In this document: positions 34,279 through 43,370 of the stretch, piece by piece
Layout of the letters: the number at the start of each line of letters is the position of its first letter
Numbering within the stretch: the first letter of the stretch is position 1
Origin: Streptomyces griseoloalbus
Lineage (GTDB): Bacteria > Actinomycetota > Actinomycetes > Streptomycetales > Streptomycetaceae
Length of the DNA stretch: 64,000 nucleotides
Direction: 5' to 3'
Assembly (NCBI GenBank): GCA_014650015.1
Contig: BMUD01000026.1
Location: 47,691 to 111,690, forward strand
Made by a program: the position numbers and the translations under genes
Notes under the pieces: model-generated
Database searches by the model: none
Told to the model about the DNA's origin: nothing
The model's input: only the letters and a program-made list of their open reading frames with translations

Positions 34279-35706
34279 TCAGCTGGTCGGGCCGCCCAGG
34301 TGGTGGACGCGGACCATGTTGGTGGTGCCGGGGACACCGGGCGGCGAACCGGCGGTGATCACCACGATGTCGCCCTCGCTGAACCGGCTCAGCCGGACCA
34401 GCTCCTGCTCCACCAGCTCGACCATCTCGTCGGTGCTGTTCACGAACGGCACGACGTGCGGCTCGATGCCCCAGCTGAGCGTCAGCTGGTTGCGGGTGGA
34501 CTCGTCCGTGGTGAACGCCAGGATCGGCTGCGCGACGCGGTAGCGGCACAGCCGCCGGGCGGTGTCACCGGACTGCGTGAAGGCCACCAGGCCCTTGCCG
34601 CCCAGGAAGTCGGCGATCTCGCAGGCGGCGCGGGCCACCGAACCGCCCTGGGTGCGCGGCTTCTTGCCCGGCACCAGCGGCTGCAGACCCTTGGAGAGCA
34701 GCTCCTGCTCGGCCGCCTGGACGATCTTCGACATCGTCCGCACGGTCTCGATCGGGTACGCGCCCACGCTGGACTCGGCCGACAGCATCACCGCGTCGGC
34801 GCCGTCCAGGATCGCGTTGGCCACGTCGGAGGCCTCGGCGCGGGTCGGACGGGAGTTGGTGATCATCGACTCCATCATCTGGGTCGCCACGATCACCGGC
34901 TTGGCGTTGCGCCGGCACAGCTCGATCAGGCGCTTCTGCACCATGGGGACCTTCTCGAGCGGATACTCGACGGCCAGGTCACCGCGGGCGACCATGACGG
35001 CGTCGAAGGCCGCCACGACGTCCTCCATGTTCTCCACCGCCTGCGGCTTCTCCACCTTGGCGATGACGGGGACGCGGCGCCCCTCCTCGTCCATCACGCG
35101 GTGGACGTCGGCGACGTCCTTGGCGTCCCGGACGAAGGACAGCGCGACCAGGTCGCAGCCCATCCGGAGGGCGAAGCGCAGGTCCTCGACGTCCTTCTCG
35201 GACAGCGCGGGGACGTTCACCGCCGTGCCGGGCAGGTTGATGCCCTTGTGGTCGGAGATGACGCCGCCCTCGATGACGATCGTCCGCACCCGGGAGCCGT
35301 CGACCTCGGTGACCTTCAGCTCGACGTTGCCGTCGTTGATCAGGATCTGGTCGCCCTTGGACACGTCACCGGGCAGGCCCTTGTAGGTCGTCCCGCAGAT
35401 CGTCCTGTCACCCGGGACGTCCTCGGTGGTGATCGTGAACTCGTCACCGCGCACCAGCTCGACGGGACCTTCCGCGAAGGTCTCCAGGCGGATCTTCGGG
35501 CCCTGGAGGTCGGCGAGGACACCGATGGCCCTGCCCGTCTCCTTGGCGGCGGCACGGACCCGGTCGTACCGGCCCTGGTGCTCGGCGTGCGAGCCGTGGC
35601 TGAAGTTGAAGCGGGCCACGTTCATGCCGGCTTCTATCAGAGCGACGAGCTGCTCGTGGGAGTCGACCGCGGGGCCGAGAGTACAGACGATTTTCGAACG
35701 GCGCAT
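34279..35706 (-). CDS. pyk: Pyruvate kinase
   Basis: 475 residues. It converts phosphoenolpyruvate and ADP to pyruvate and ATP. Signature regions are NFSHGSHAEH (ADP/K+ site), VLADLQGPKIRLE, the catalytic motif PVIAKVEKPQAVENM, MVARGDLAVEYP, and TQMMESMITNSRPTRAEASDVANAILDGADAVMLS. The gene corresponds by position to pyk2 (SCO5423) of S. coelicolor, which has two pyruvate kinases. ackA and pta follow upstream on the same strand, 73 bp away. Dyads at 35734-35756 lie in its promoter region. Confidence 0.97.
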   Translation of the reverse strand: MRRSKIVCTLGPAVDSHEQLVALIEAGMNVARFNFSHGSHAEHQGRYDRVRAAAKETGRAIGVLADLQGPKIRLETFAEGPVELVRGDEFTITTEDVPGDRTICGTTYKGLPGDVSKGDQILINDGNVELKVTEVDGSRVRTIVIEGGVISDHKGINLPGTAVNVPALSEKDVEDLRFALRMGCDLVALSFVRDAKDVADVHRVMDEEGRRVPVIAKVEKPQAVENMEDVVAAFDAVMVARGDLAVEYPLEKVPMVQKRLIELCRRNAKPVIVATQMMESMITNSRPTRAEASDVANAILDGADAVMLSAESSVGAYPIETVRTMSKIVQAAEQELLSKGLQPLVPGKKPRTQGGSVARAACEIADFLGGKGLVAFTQSGDTARRLCRYRVAQPILAFTTDESTRNQLTLSWGIEPHVVPFVNSTDEMVELVEQELVRLSRFSEGDIVVITAGSPPGVPGTTNMVRVHHLGGPTS

Positions 35707-35733
35707 GGGACGATCCTATCGGTTTGTTTCGCT

Positions 35734-35756
35734 ACGGAATATTCCGTCTGGCGGAA
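35734..35756. promoter_or_regulatory. Overlapping dyads upstream of pyk
   Basis: ACGGAATATTCCGT (35734-35747) is a perfect 14-bp palindrome. TTCCG-TCTGG-CGGAA (35742-35756) is a second dyad sharing the TTCCG half. The local sequence is unusually AT-rich and starts 28 bp upstream of the pyk ATG. Confidence 0.6.
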
Positions 35757-35779
35757 AATACAAATGAGGAAGTCCCTGC

Positions 35780-37045
35780 TCAGTTGTTCTTTCCGACCAG
35801 TGCGTAGGTCTGTCGTGCGATCTCCATTTCCTCGTCCGTCGGTACCACCGCCACCGCGACCCGCGCGCCCTCGGGCGAGATCAGCCGCGGTTCCCCGCCG
35901 CGTACGGCGTTGCGCTCGCCGTCGACCGCCAGGCCCAGCCCTTCCAGGCCCGCCACGGCCGCCTCCCGTACCGGAGCGGCGTTCTCGCCGACCCCGGCGG
36001 TGAAGGCCACCGCGTCCACCCGCCCGAGAACGGCGTAATAGGCGCCGATGTACTTCTTCAGACGGTGAATGTAGATGTCGAACGCGAGCTTCGCCTGCTC
36101 GTCGCCCTCGTCGATCCGGCGCCGGATCTCCCGCATGTCGTTGTCACCGCACAGTCCGACGAGACCGCTCTTCTTGTTGAGAAGAGTGTCGATGTCGTCG
36201 GCGGACATTCCGCCAACACGCATCAAATGGAAGATGACGGCCGGGTCCATGTCTCCCGACCGCGTACCCATCACCAGCCCCTCCAAGGGGGTCAGCCCCA
36301 TGGAGGTGTCCACACAGCGCCCTCCCCGTACGGCGGAGGCGGACGCCCCGTTGCCCAGGTGCAGCACGATGACGTTGACCTCCTCGGGCGCCCTGCCGAG
36401 CAGCCGCGCCGTCGCCCGGGACACATACGCGTGCGAGGTGCCGTGGAAGCCGTAGCGGCGGATCCGGTGCTCGTCGGCGGTCTTCACGTCGATCGCGTAA
36501 CGGGCTGCCGCCTCCGGCATCGTGGTGTGGAAGGCGGTGTCGAAGACGGCGACCTGGGGCAGGTCGGGCCGCAGCGCCATGGCCGTGCGGATGCCGGTCA
36601 GATTGGCCGGGTTGTGCAGCGGCGCCACCGGGATCAGCCGCTCGATCTCGGCGAGGACGCGGTCGTCGACGACCGTCGGCTCGGTGAAGCGCTTGCCGCC
36701 GTGCACCACCCGGTGGCCGATCGCGACCAGCTCCGGGGAGTCCAGCCCCAGCCCGTCGGCGGCCAGCTCCTCGGCCATCGCCTTCAGCGCGGCGTCGTGG
36801 TCGGCGACCGGCCCGGTCCGCTCCCGCGTCCCGCCGCCCGCCGCGAGCGGCGTGTGCCGTAGCAGGGAGGTCCGCTCACCGATCCGCTCGACCAGCCCGG
36901 CGGCCAGCCGGCTGCCGTCGCCCATGTCCAGCAGCTGGTACTTCACCGACGAGGAGCCGGAGTTGAGGACGAGGACGCGAGTGGAAGGGGTCGGGCGCGG
37001 CTCGTCGGACGGGGCGGTGGTGGGAGACGGGTGGGACGGACTCAC
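35780..37045 (-). CDS. ackA: Acetate kinase
   Basis: 421 residues. It makes ATP and acetate from acetyl phosphate and ADP, or the reverse. The family motifs are VLVLNSGSSSVKYQLLD (residues 24-40), GHRVVHGGKRF, AVFDTAFHTTMP, YGFHGTSHAYV, LHLGNGASASA and AFTAGVGENA. The GTG at 37045 overlaps the pta stop (GTGA), so the two are translationally coupled. An N-terminal Ser/Pro/Thr-rich leader of about 22 residues precedes the fold. Confidence 0.97.
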   Translation of the reverse strand: MSPSHPSPTTAPSDEPRPTPSTRVLVLNSGSSSVKYQLLDMGDGSRLAAGLVERIGERTSLLRHTPLAAGGGTRERTGPVADHDAALKAMAEELAADGLGLDSPELVAIGHRVVHGGKRFTEPTVVDDRVLAEIERLIPVAPLHNPANLTGIRTAMALRPDLPQVAVFDTAFHTTMPEAAARYAIDVKTADEHRIRRYGFHGTSHAYVSRATARLLGRAPEEVNVIVLHLGNGASASAVRGGRCVDTSMGLTPLEGLVMGTRSGDMDPAVIFHLMRVGGMSADDIDTLLNKKSGLVGLCGDNDMREIRRRIDEGDEQAKLAFDIYIHRLKKYIGAYYAVLGRVDAVAFTAGVGENAAPVREAAVAGLEGLGLAVDGERNAVRGGEPRLISPEGARVAVAVVPTDEEMEIARQTYALVGKNN

Positions 37046-39132
37046 TGGGCGGTCGCCTTCTCGCTCGGGGACTGGGCCTGGATCGCCGTGATGGCGACGG
37101 TGTTGACGATGTCCTGGACGAGGGCGCCCCGGGACAGGTCGTTGACCGGCTTGCGCAGACCCTGGAGCACCGGTCCGACGGCGATGGCGCCGGCCGAGCG
37201 CTGCACGGCCTTGTACGTGTTGTTGCCGGTGTTCAGGTCGGGGAAGATCAGCACCGTCGCCTGCCCGGCGACCTCGGAGTCCGGCAGCTTGGTCGCGGCG
37301 ACCGACGGCTCCACGGCGGCGTCGTACTGGATCGGCCCCTCGATCCGCAGATCGGGCCGGCGCGAGCGCACCAGCTCGGTGGCGGTGCGCACCTTGTCGA
37401 CGTCGGCGCCGGAGCCGGACGTACCCGTCGAGTACGACAGCATCGCGAGCCGCGGCTCCACCCCGAACCGCGCGGCCGTGACCGCCGACTGCACGGCGAT
37501 GTCGGCGAGCTGCTCGGCGTCCGGGTCGGGGTTGACCGCGCAGTCGCCGTAGACGAGCACCTTGTCGGCCAGGCACATGAAGAAGACGGAGGAGACGATC
37601 CGCGCGTCCTGCCTGGTCTTGATGATCTCGAAGGCCGGCCGGATGGTCGCGGCCGTGGAGTGCACCGAGCCGGACACCATGCCGTCGGCGAGGCCCTCCT
37701 GCACCATCAGCGTGCCGAAGTAGTTCACGTCGGAGACGACGTCGTAGGCCAGTTCCACGGTGACGCCCCGGTGGGCGCGCAGGGCCGCGTACTTCTCGGC
37801 GAAGGCGTCGCGCAGCTCGGAGGTGGCCGGGTCGATCAGCTGGGTGTCGCCGAGGTCGATGCCGAGGTCGGCGGCCTTCTTGCGGATCTGGTCGACGTCG
37901 CCGAGCAGGGTCAGCTCGCACACGCCCCGGCGCAGCAGCACCTCGGCCGCGTGCAGCACCCGCTCCTCGGTGCCCTCGGGGAGGACGACCCGGCGCAGGT
38001 CGGAGCGGGCCTGTTCGAGCAGTTTGTGCTCGAACATCATCGGGGTGACGCGGTCGCTGCTGGGCGCGGAGACCCGCTCGGTCAGCTCCGCGGTGTCGGC
38101 GTACCGCTCGAAGAGGCCGAGCGCCCGCTCCGCCTTGCGCGGGGTGGCCGCGTTCAGCTTCCCCTCCAGGGAGAAGAGCTGCTCGGCGGTGGGGAAGCTG
38201 GTGCCGGGCACCGAGAGCACCGGGGTGCCGGGGGCGAGGCGGGCGGCGAGGGTGAGGATGTGGTCGGCGGGGACCTCGTCCAGGGTGAGCAGCACCCCGG
38301 CTATCGGCGGGGTGCCGGCGCTGTGCGAGGCCAGCGCGCCGACGACGAGGTCGGCGCGGTCGCCCGGGGTGACCACCAGACAGCCCGGCGTCAGGGCGGC
38401 GAGGAAGTTCGGCAGCATCGCCCCGCCGAAGACGAAGTCCAGGGCGTCGCGGGCGAGCCCGGAGTCGTCGCCGAGCACCACCTTCGCGCCGAGGGTGTGC
38501 GCGATCTGGGAGACGGTCGGGGCGGACAGCGCCGGCTCGTCCGGCAGGACGTAGCAGGGCACGGGCAGGCGGGTGGCGAGCCGCTCGGCGATCTCGTCCC
38601 GGTCCTCGCGGGCGACCCGGTTGACCACGGTGGCGAGCACGTCGCAGCCCAGGGTGTCGTAGGCGCGGTAGGCGTTGCGGGTCTCGGCGAGCACCGACTC
38701 GGCGGTCTGCTTCCGGCCGCCGACGACCGGGATCACCGAGGCGCCGAACTCGTTGGCGAGCCGGGCGTTCAGGGACAGCTCGTCGGGGAACTGGGTGTCG
38801 GCGTAGTCGGTGCCGAGGACGAGGACGACGTCGTAGTCGCGGGCGACGCGGTGGAACCGGTCGACGAGGGTGGACACCAGTTCGTCCGTGCCCTGCTCGG
38901 CCTGGAGCGCGGACGCCTCCTGGTAGTCGAGGCCGTAGACGGTCGACGGGTCCTGGGTGAGCCGGTAGCGGGCGCGCAACAGTTCGAACAGGCGGTCGGG
39001 CCCGTCGTGCACCAGGGGGCGGAACACGCCCACCCGGTCGACCTGCCGGGTCAGGAGCTCCATGACGCCCAGCTCGACGACCTGGCGGCCGTCGCCGCGG
39101 TCGATACCGGTCACGTACACGCTGCGGGTCAC
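37042..39132 (-). CDS. pta: Phosphate acetyltransferase, long type with N-terminal DRTGG region
   Basis: 696 residues. It transfers acetyl from acetyl-CoA to phosphate. The N-terminal 220 residues are a P-loop-like regulatory domain (SVYVTGIDRGDGRQVVELGVMELL...), and the centre is a DRTGG-type domain (SQIAHTLGAKVVLGDDSGLARD). The catalytic C-terminal 330 residues begin MMFEHKLLEQARSDLRRVVLPEGTEERVL and contain SYSTGTSGSGADVDKV and LIFPDLNTGNNTYK. The Ser/Gly pattern in the first P-loop is degenerate (TGIDRGDGRQ), so nucleotide binding there is doubtful. Start GTG with GGAGAG 6 nt upstream. Confidence 0.96.
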   Translation of the reverse strand: MTRSVYVTGIDRGDGRQVVELGVMELLTRQVDRVGVFRPLVHDGPDRLFELLRARYRLTQDPSTVYGLDYQEASALQAEQGTDELVSTLVDRFHRVARDYDVVLVLGTDYADTQFPDELSLNARLANEFGASVIPVVGGRKQTAESVLAETRNAYRAYDTLGCDVLATVVNRVAREDRDEIAERLATRLPVPCYVLPDEPALSAPTVSQIAHTLGAKVVLGDDSGLARDALDFVFGGAMLPNFLAALTPGCLVVTPGDRADLVVGALASHSAGTPPIAGVLLTLDEVPADHILTLAARLAPGTPVLSVPGTSFPTAEQLFSLEGKLNAATPRKAERALGLFERYADTAELTERVSAPSSDRVTPMMFEHKLLEQARSDLRRVVLPEGTEERVLHAAEVLLRRGVCELTLLGDVDQIRKKAADLGIDLGDTQLIDPATSELRDAFAEKYAALRAHRGVTVELAYDVVSDVNYFGTLMVQEGLADGMVSGSVHSTAATIRPAFEIIKTRQDARIVSSVFFMCLADKVLVYGDCAVNPDPDAEQLADIAVQSAVTAARFGVEPRLAMLSYSTGTSGSGADVDKVRTATELVRSRRPDLRIEGPIQYDAAVEPSVAATKLPDSEVAGQATVLIFPDLNTGNNTYKAVQRSAGAIAVGPVLQGLRKPVNDLSRGALVQDIVNTVAITAIQAQSPSEKATAQ

Positions 39133-39213
39133 GCGCGCTCTCCGTTTCGTCGGGGGCCGCACAGGTCTTCGTCGAGGCCACAAAAATCGCCCACCTAGGT
39201 GAGCAGATCCCTC

Positions 39214-39242
39214 TTGACAATACCTCCGGCGCTGGCTAGGAC
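39214..39242 (+). promoter_or_regulatory. Sigma70-type (HrdB) promoter for pfkA
   Basis: A consensus -35 TTGACA (39214-39219) and -10 TAGGAC (39237-39242) are separated by 17 bp. Transcription would start near 39249, giving an 86-nt leader to pfkA. Confidence 0.8.
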
Positions 39243-39334
39243 GCCCGCCCGTACGGCGTCGGCGGCGCCCGGGGGGACGTGAAAGAATCGGGACTGGCTC
39301 ACCGGTATCGACAGCGACCAGGAGACACAGCACG

Positions 39335-40360
39335 ATGCGTATAGGAGTGCTCACCGCAGGCGGCGACTGCCCTGGACTGAACGCAGTGATCCGGTCGGTC
39401 GTGCACCGGGCGGTGGACAACTACGGTGACGAGGTCATCGGCTTCGAGGACGGCTACTCCGGCCTGCTGGACGGCCGCTACCGGCCGCTCGACCTCAACG
39501 CGGTCAGCGGCATCCTGGCGCGCGGCGGCACCATACTCGGCTCCTCCCGGCTGGAGCGCGACCGCCTCCGCGAGGCCTGCGAGAACGCCTCCGACATGAT
39601 CCGCGACTTCGGCATCGACGCGCTGATCCCGATCGGCGGCGAGGGCACGCTCACGGCGGCCCGCATGCTCTCCGACGCGGGTCTGCCGGTGGTCGGCGTC
39701 CCGAAGACGATCGACAACGACATCTCCTCCACGGACCGCACCTTCGGCTTCGACACGGCGGTCGGTGTGGCGACGGAGGCGATGGACCGGCTGAAGACCA
39801 CCGCCGAGTCCCACCAGCGCGTGATGGTCGTCGAGGTCATGGGCCGGCACGCGGGCTGGATCGCCCTGGAGTCCGGCATGGCCGCCGGCGCCCACGGCAT
39901 CTGCCTGCCCGAGCGCCCCTTCGACCCGGCCCAGCTGGTCAAGATGGTCGAGGAACGCTTCGCCCGCGGCAAGAAGTTCGCGGTGATCTGCGTCGCCGAG
40001 GGCGCGCACCCGGCCGACGGCACCATGGACTACGGCAAGGGCGAGATCGACAAGTTCGGCCACGAGCGCTTCCAGGGCATCGGTACGGCCCTGGCGTACG
40101 AGTTGGAGCGACGGCTCGGCAAGGAGTCCAAGCCGGTCATCCTCGGCCACGTCCAGCGTGGCGGTGTGCCGACCGCGTACGACCGTGTCCTCGCCACCCG
40201 CTTCGGCTGGCACGCGGTGGAGGCGGCACACCGGGGCGAGTTCGGCAAGATGACCTCGCTGCGCGGCACGGACATCGTGATGGTGCCGCTGGCGGAGGCG
40301 GTCACCGAGCTGAAGACGGTCCCGAAGGACCGGATGGACGAGGCGGAGTCGGTCTTCTAG
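39335..40360 (+). CDS. pfkA: 6-phosphofructokinase, ATP-dependent type
   Basis: 341 residues. It phosphorylates fructose 6-phosphate to the 1,6-bisphosphate. Visible are GGDCPGLNAVIR (residues 9-20), GGEGTL with Gly104, PKTIDNDI with Lys124, catalytic Asp127 and Asp129, and EVMGRHAGWIAL. Gly104 allows ATP rather than PPi (PPi enzymes have Asp104), while Lys124 is the residue found in PPi enzymes. This Gly104/Lys124 mixture is known for Streptomyces ATP-PFKs. It is divergent from pta across 202 bp and followed by a long hairpin. Confidence 0.96.
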   Translation: MRIGVLTAGGDCPGLNAVIRSVVHRAVDNYGDEVIGFEDGYSGLLDGRYRPLDLNAVSGILARGGTILGSSRLERDRLREACENASDMIRDFGIDALIPIGGEGTLTAARMLSDAGLPVVGVPKTIDNDISSTDRTFGFDTAVGVATEAMDRLKTTAESHQRVMVVEVMGRHAGWIALESGMAAGAHGICLPERPFDPAQLVKMVEERFARGKKFAVICVAEGAHPADGTMDYGKGEIDKFGHERFQGIGTALAYELERRLGKESKPVILGHVQRGGVPTAYDRVLATRFGWHAVEAAHRGEFGKMTSLRGTDIVMVPLAEAVTELKTVPKDRMDEAESVF

Positions 40361-40381
40361 GAGGGCTGCGCTTCGGGGAGA

Positions 40382-40420
40382 GCGCGGGAGGGAGTGGGAG
40401 GGTTGCCCGCCCTCCCGCGC
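40382..40420 (+). terminator. Terminator after pfkA
   Basis: The 11-bp arms GCGCGGGAGGG (40382-40392) and CCCTCCCGCGC (40410-40420) are perfect. It lies between convergent genes. Confidence 0.75.
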
Positions 40421-40463
40421 CCTCCCGTGCCAGGGGATCCATCCGGGTCCGGTTTGGAGCTCG

Positions 40464-41531
40464 TCAGAGACAGGAACCGACGGTCGCCGCGTCGCGTGTT
40501 CCCGCGGCGAACCGGTCGACCTGGCCGTCGCTCAGGTCGAACACGATGATCCTTCCGCCGAACCGTGGCGCGGTGGGCGCGAACACCAGCCGCTCGGAGC
40601 CGTCCTCCACCGAATCCGTGGTGATCTCGTCCCCGTAGGTGTCGGAGAGCTCGTCCCGTGTGGTGCCGACGCGCATCCCGGAGGCCGTGGAGACGGCTGC
40701 CGGTGGTTCCACGGACACGGCGACGAGGGAGTTCTCCATGAACATCAATGACAGTCCGTCGGGTGCTCCCGCCAACGTGCCGTCGGTGCAGTGCGAGGCG
40801 TCACCGACGAGGGTGAGCGGTGCACCGACGGCCTTCTCCACCTGCTCCGCGCTCATGCCGATGCGTGCGGGGCCTATTCCGTCGACTGTTACCTGTTCAC
40901 GGCTGAGGTCGGTGTGGCTCAGGTCGGTCTCGGACCGTTTCACGAACTCCCGGCCGTCCCAGGCCCAGGTGACATGGCGGAGTATCGACGGGTGGCCGTG
41001 AGCGTCCCTTTCTCCGTAGAACGCGAGATCGGCGGACAGGCGACCGTCCTCGATTTTCAGTGTTTCCGGCCGGAACTCCGGAGAAAAACCGGAGACGTCA
41101 AAGGTGGGCGTGCGCCCGATCTCGGCTCCGTCACCGCTGCGGTAGACGCGTAGCTCCTTTGTGAAGTAATTCGTCGGCTGCGGCTCGCAGCGGAAGACAA
41201 TGGCCGTGACCTTGCCGAGGCGGGGCAGGACGCCGTGGACGGTCCGCTCGATGCGTACCTCCCAGTACCGTTCCGGTCCGATCGCATCGTCCGTCGCCGT
41301 CCCGGTTCCGTCGCTCAAGGTGACCGGGACCGGCTTGTCGACCTCGTCGTCGCAGGTGAGTTCGTAGGTCCGGTTCATCCATTCGACGTCTTCCGTCCTG
41401 GACGCCCGCTCTTCTCCGCTTCCGACGGATCCCTGCGCCGGGGGAACGGAGATCGTCATCGCCAAGGCCAGGAACCCACTCAGGAGCGCGACCGTCGCCG
41501 CCCGTGCCCGGGCGCTGAGCATGTGAGTCAT
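40464..41531 (-). CDS. Secreted protein of unknown function
   Basis: 355 residues. The signal peptide is ATVALLSGFLALAMTISVPPAQG. The mature part is beta-rich, with Cys pairs (TCDDE, FRCEPQP, HCTDGT, a final SCL) that could form disulphides. The last third shows a repeated pattern (VDGIGPARIGMSAEQVEKAVGAPLTLVGDA and GMRVGTTRDELSDTYGDEITT) resembling the GxxR(V/I)G-T-xxEVxxxLG modules of small secreted actinobacterial proteins. ATGs at 41531 and 41522 are both possible. It follows another secreted-protein gene on the same strand (41 bp gap), so it is probably co-transcribed. GC at third positions is slightly lower than in the core genes. Confidence 0.8.
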   Translation of the reverse strand: MTHMLSARARAATVALLSGFLALAMTISVPPAQGSVGSGEERASRTEDVEWMNRTYELTCDDEVDKPVPVTLSDGTGTATDDAIGPERYWEVRIERTVHGVLPRLGKVTAIVFRCEPQPTNYFTKELRVYRSGDGAEIGRTPTFDVSGFSPEFRPETLKIEDGRLSADLAFYGERDAHGHPSILRHVTWAWDGREFVKRSETDLSHTDLSREQVTVDGIGPARIGMSAEQVEKAVGAPLTLVGDASHCTDGTLAGAPDGLSLMFMENSLVAVSVEPPAAVSTASGMRVGTTRDELSDTYGDEITTDSVEDGSERLVFAPTAPRFGGRIIVFDLSDGQVDRFAAGTRDAATVGSCL

Positions 41532-41572
41532 CTGTCAAGCCCCGTCGTCATCGCTCCTGCCGTACCCCGCAC

Positions 41573-42589
41573 CTACCTGACATACCGGCAATCCCACGCG
41601 TCTCCGACAGTCTTGGCCCGAACATTGGACACGCGATCAAGGGCGTCCTGTCCGAACTGGCTCTTGCACACCAGAGCCATGGAGATGCCCTCGCTGTGTG
41701 TCCGGTCGGCGTTCACACAGGTCCAGCCGTAAGCGGCATACCTGACATCAGCCCTGTGGAACAGGTTGAGCCCCCGGGACCCGCACCATCCCTGGAGATC
41801 GGGCACTCCCGCGTAGGAGGCGCGGTTCATGCACTCCCAGGCACCGTACGTTCCGTTCACGGTGGTCAGCCGGTCCATCACGCTGATATCGGCATAGGCC
41901 GACTGGCACACCTCTGTCACGAAGTTGTGGAATTCTTCCGGGTTGTCGAACCCTTGAAGGCTGCCGTCGCTGTTCTTGCACCGCACGGAGTACGCGTCGT
42001 TTCCCGTCGTGACAACACCCGCTGCGAATCCTTGGTCCTTGCAGTAATCATCGAAATTCTGCCGGGAGAGCGGGTGGCGCACATCGTCGTCGTCGCCCGC
42101 CATGGCGACGGTGATCGATCCCTCGTTGTCGCCGAGGCAGCGGTCCGCGTCGTTGATGCGCAGGAACAAGGTGCCGCTCGATGGAGCGGTCAGAGTGCCG
42201 CCCGCCCCCACCGGGAATTCCGTGCCGTTCTCTCCGGCGCGGCCCAGCAGTTTCCCGAACGGCTGACCTGGGACGAACTTGCAGGGCTGGTGGATCTCTC
42301 TGTCGATGGCCGGCTCATAGCCGTCGGGCCCGACCCTGGGGAAGTTTCGCACGTCCACGGTCCACGAACCGGAGACGTAGAACACGGTGAACTTCTCGCC
42401 CTTTCCAACGGAAAGCGGCATTTGCTGCCACTCTTCCGTGGAGTCGACCGACGGATTCTCCATGGCCTGCCGGGAAGCGCCGGTCGACGCCCCGACCGAG
42501 GGAGTCGGCCACAGAGGGAAGAATGTGGTCAACACAAGGGCGACGGCGATGACGAAGCATCGCCTCGTCTTCCAGTCGTGGCACAGCAT
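41573..42589 (-). CDS. Secreted protein with LecA/PA-IL-like beta-sandwich domain
   Basis: 338 residues from the ATG at 42589, which has GGAGGACAG 6 nt upstream. The signal peptide is RCFVIAVALVLTTFFPLWPTPSVGA. Residues about 55-165 resemble the galactose-binding PA-IL (LecA) fold (KGEKFTVFYVSGSWTVD, RVGPDGYEP, GTLFLRINDADRCLGDNEGSITV); the ND...DN residues could bind Ca2+. The C-terminal half is Cys-rich (DYCKDQG, VRCKNSD, WECMNRA, GWCGSRG, WTCVNAD, LVCKSQF, WDCRYV), suggesting several disulphides. A role in carbohydrate binding at the cell surface is inference. Confidence 0.78.
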   Translation of the reverse strand: MLCHDWKTRRCFVIAVALVLTTFFPLWPTPSVGASTGASRQAMENPSVDSTEEWQQMPLSVGKGEKFTVFYVSGSWTVDVRNFPRVGPDGYEPAIDREIHQPCKFVPGQPFGKLLGRAGENGTEFPVGAGGTLTAPSSGTLFLRINDADRCLGDNEGSITVAMAGDDDDVRHPLSRQNFDDYCKDQGFAAGVVTTGNDAYSVRCKNSDGSLQGFDNPEEFHNFVTEVCQSAYADISVMDRLTTVNGTYGAWECMNRASYAGVPDLQGWCGSRGLNLFHRADVRYAAYGWTCVNADRTHSEGISMALVCKSQFGQDALDRVSNVRAKTVGDAWDCRYVR

Positions 42590-42909
42590 GTCTGTCCTCC
42601 GGTGCCTGAGGAGCCTGGCGGACCAGCGCAAACGGGACGCGCTTCCTGGGCGTGCCTCTCAACTCGCGCGGGATCGGTCCGGTGACCGGCGGCGCCCTTC
42701 GGCGCAATGGCGGACGGCTGCTGTCGGACGCGCCGGACTACAGCAACAACAGGATCTCTCCCGTGCCAGGGGCGGGCAAATCGGCTGATGGCATGCATGG
42801 GAGCCTCGGCCAGCATCGGCCCCTACGGGTTGCTGCCGTCCTCGACCGCCGTACAGAAGTGGTCGACGATCCGGGCAAGGAACTCCCGGCCGCTGTCGCC
42901 CGCGTCGCC
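42590..42909. other. 320-bp region between secreted-protein gene and Tn3 fragment
   Basis: No supported gene. On the minus strand one frame runs through 43035-42529 with a single in-frame TAG near 42823 (GREFLARIVDHFCTAVEDGSNP, stop, GPMLAEAPMHAIS). This could be a decayed gene, but I do not recognise it. The transposase frame becomes recognisable only from about 42910. Confidence 0.35.
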
Positions 42910-43195
42910 GTGGCCGTTGTCAGCGCGAACACCGTGCTTCACTACGGCAAGGACGGCACCCTGACCGGGCCGGACGAGGAGCACGTCGAGACGTCGATGC
43001 TCGCCTTGCACCTGATCCAGTCCGCGCTCGTACACATCAATACCTTGCTAATCCAGCAGGTGCTGGCCGAACCAGCGTGGGCATCGAGACTCTCGGACGA
43101 GGACCGGCGCGGCCTGACCGCGCTGTTCTGGTCAAATGTCAACCCGTACGGCACCTTCCGCCTGGACATGGGCGCCCGGCTCGACCTGGGACCGG
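42910..43195 (+). pseudogene. Tn3-family transposase, C-terminal remnant
   Basis: About 90 codons translate as ANTVLHYGKDGTLTGPDEEH, then SMLALHLIQSALVHINTLLI, QQVLAEPAWASRLSDEDRRG, and LFWSNVNPYGTFRLDMGARL. This is the distal end of a Tn3-type TnpA (usual length about 1000 residues). The frame upstream does not match, and the stop comes at 43263 after unrelated residues. A matching resolvase fragment lies at 45560-46087, so both probably belonged to one Tn3-family transposon. Confidence 0.85.
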
Positions 43196-43370
43196 TTGCC
43201 GCCGTGCCCCGCCCCCGCGCATCTGCCGACGCTGCCGACCGATCACGCACGCAGCCACGATGAGAGACTTCCAGGTTTCATCGACCCGGCGCTCGCCCCC
43301 CGAGCCGGCCTCGAATCCGAGCGGACTCTTCTCGACCGGCTAGGTGGTCAAAAACCGACAACTAAGCCGC

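Noticed and set aside
39335-40360. PPi-dependent phosphofructokinase
   Set aside because: Lys124 is present, but position 104 is Gly instead of Asp, which supports ATP use.
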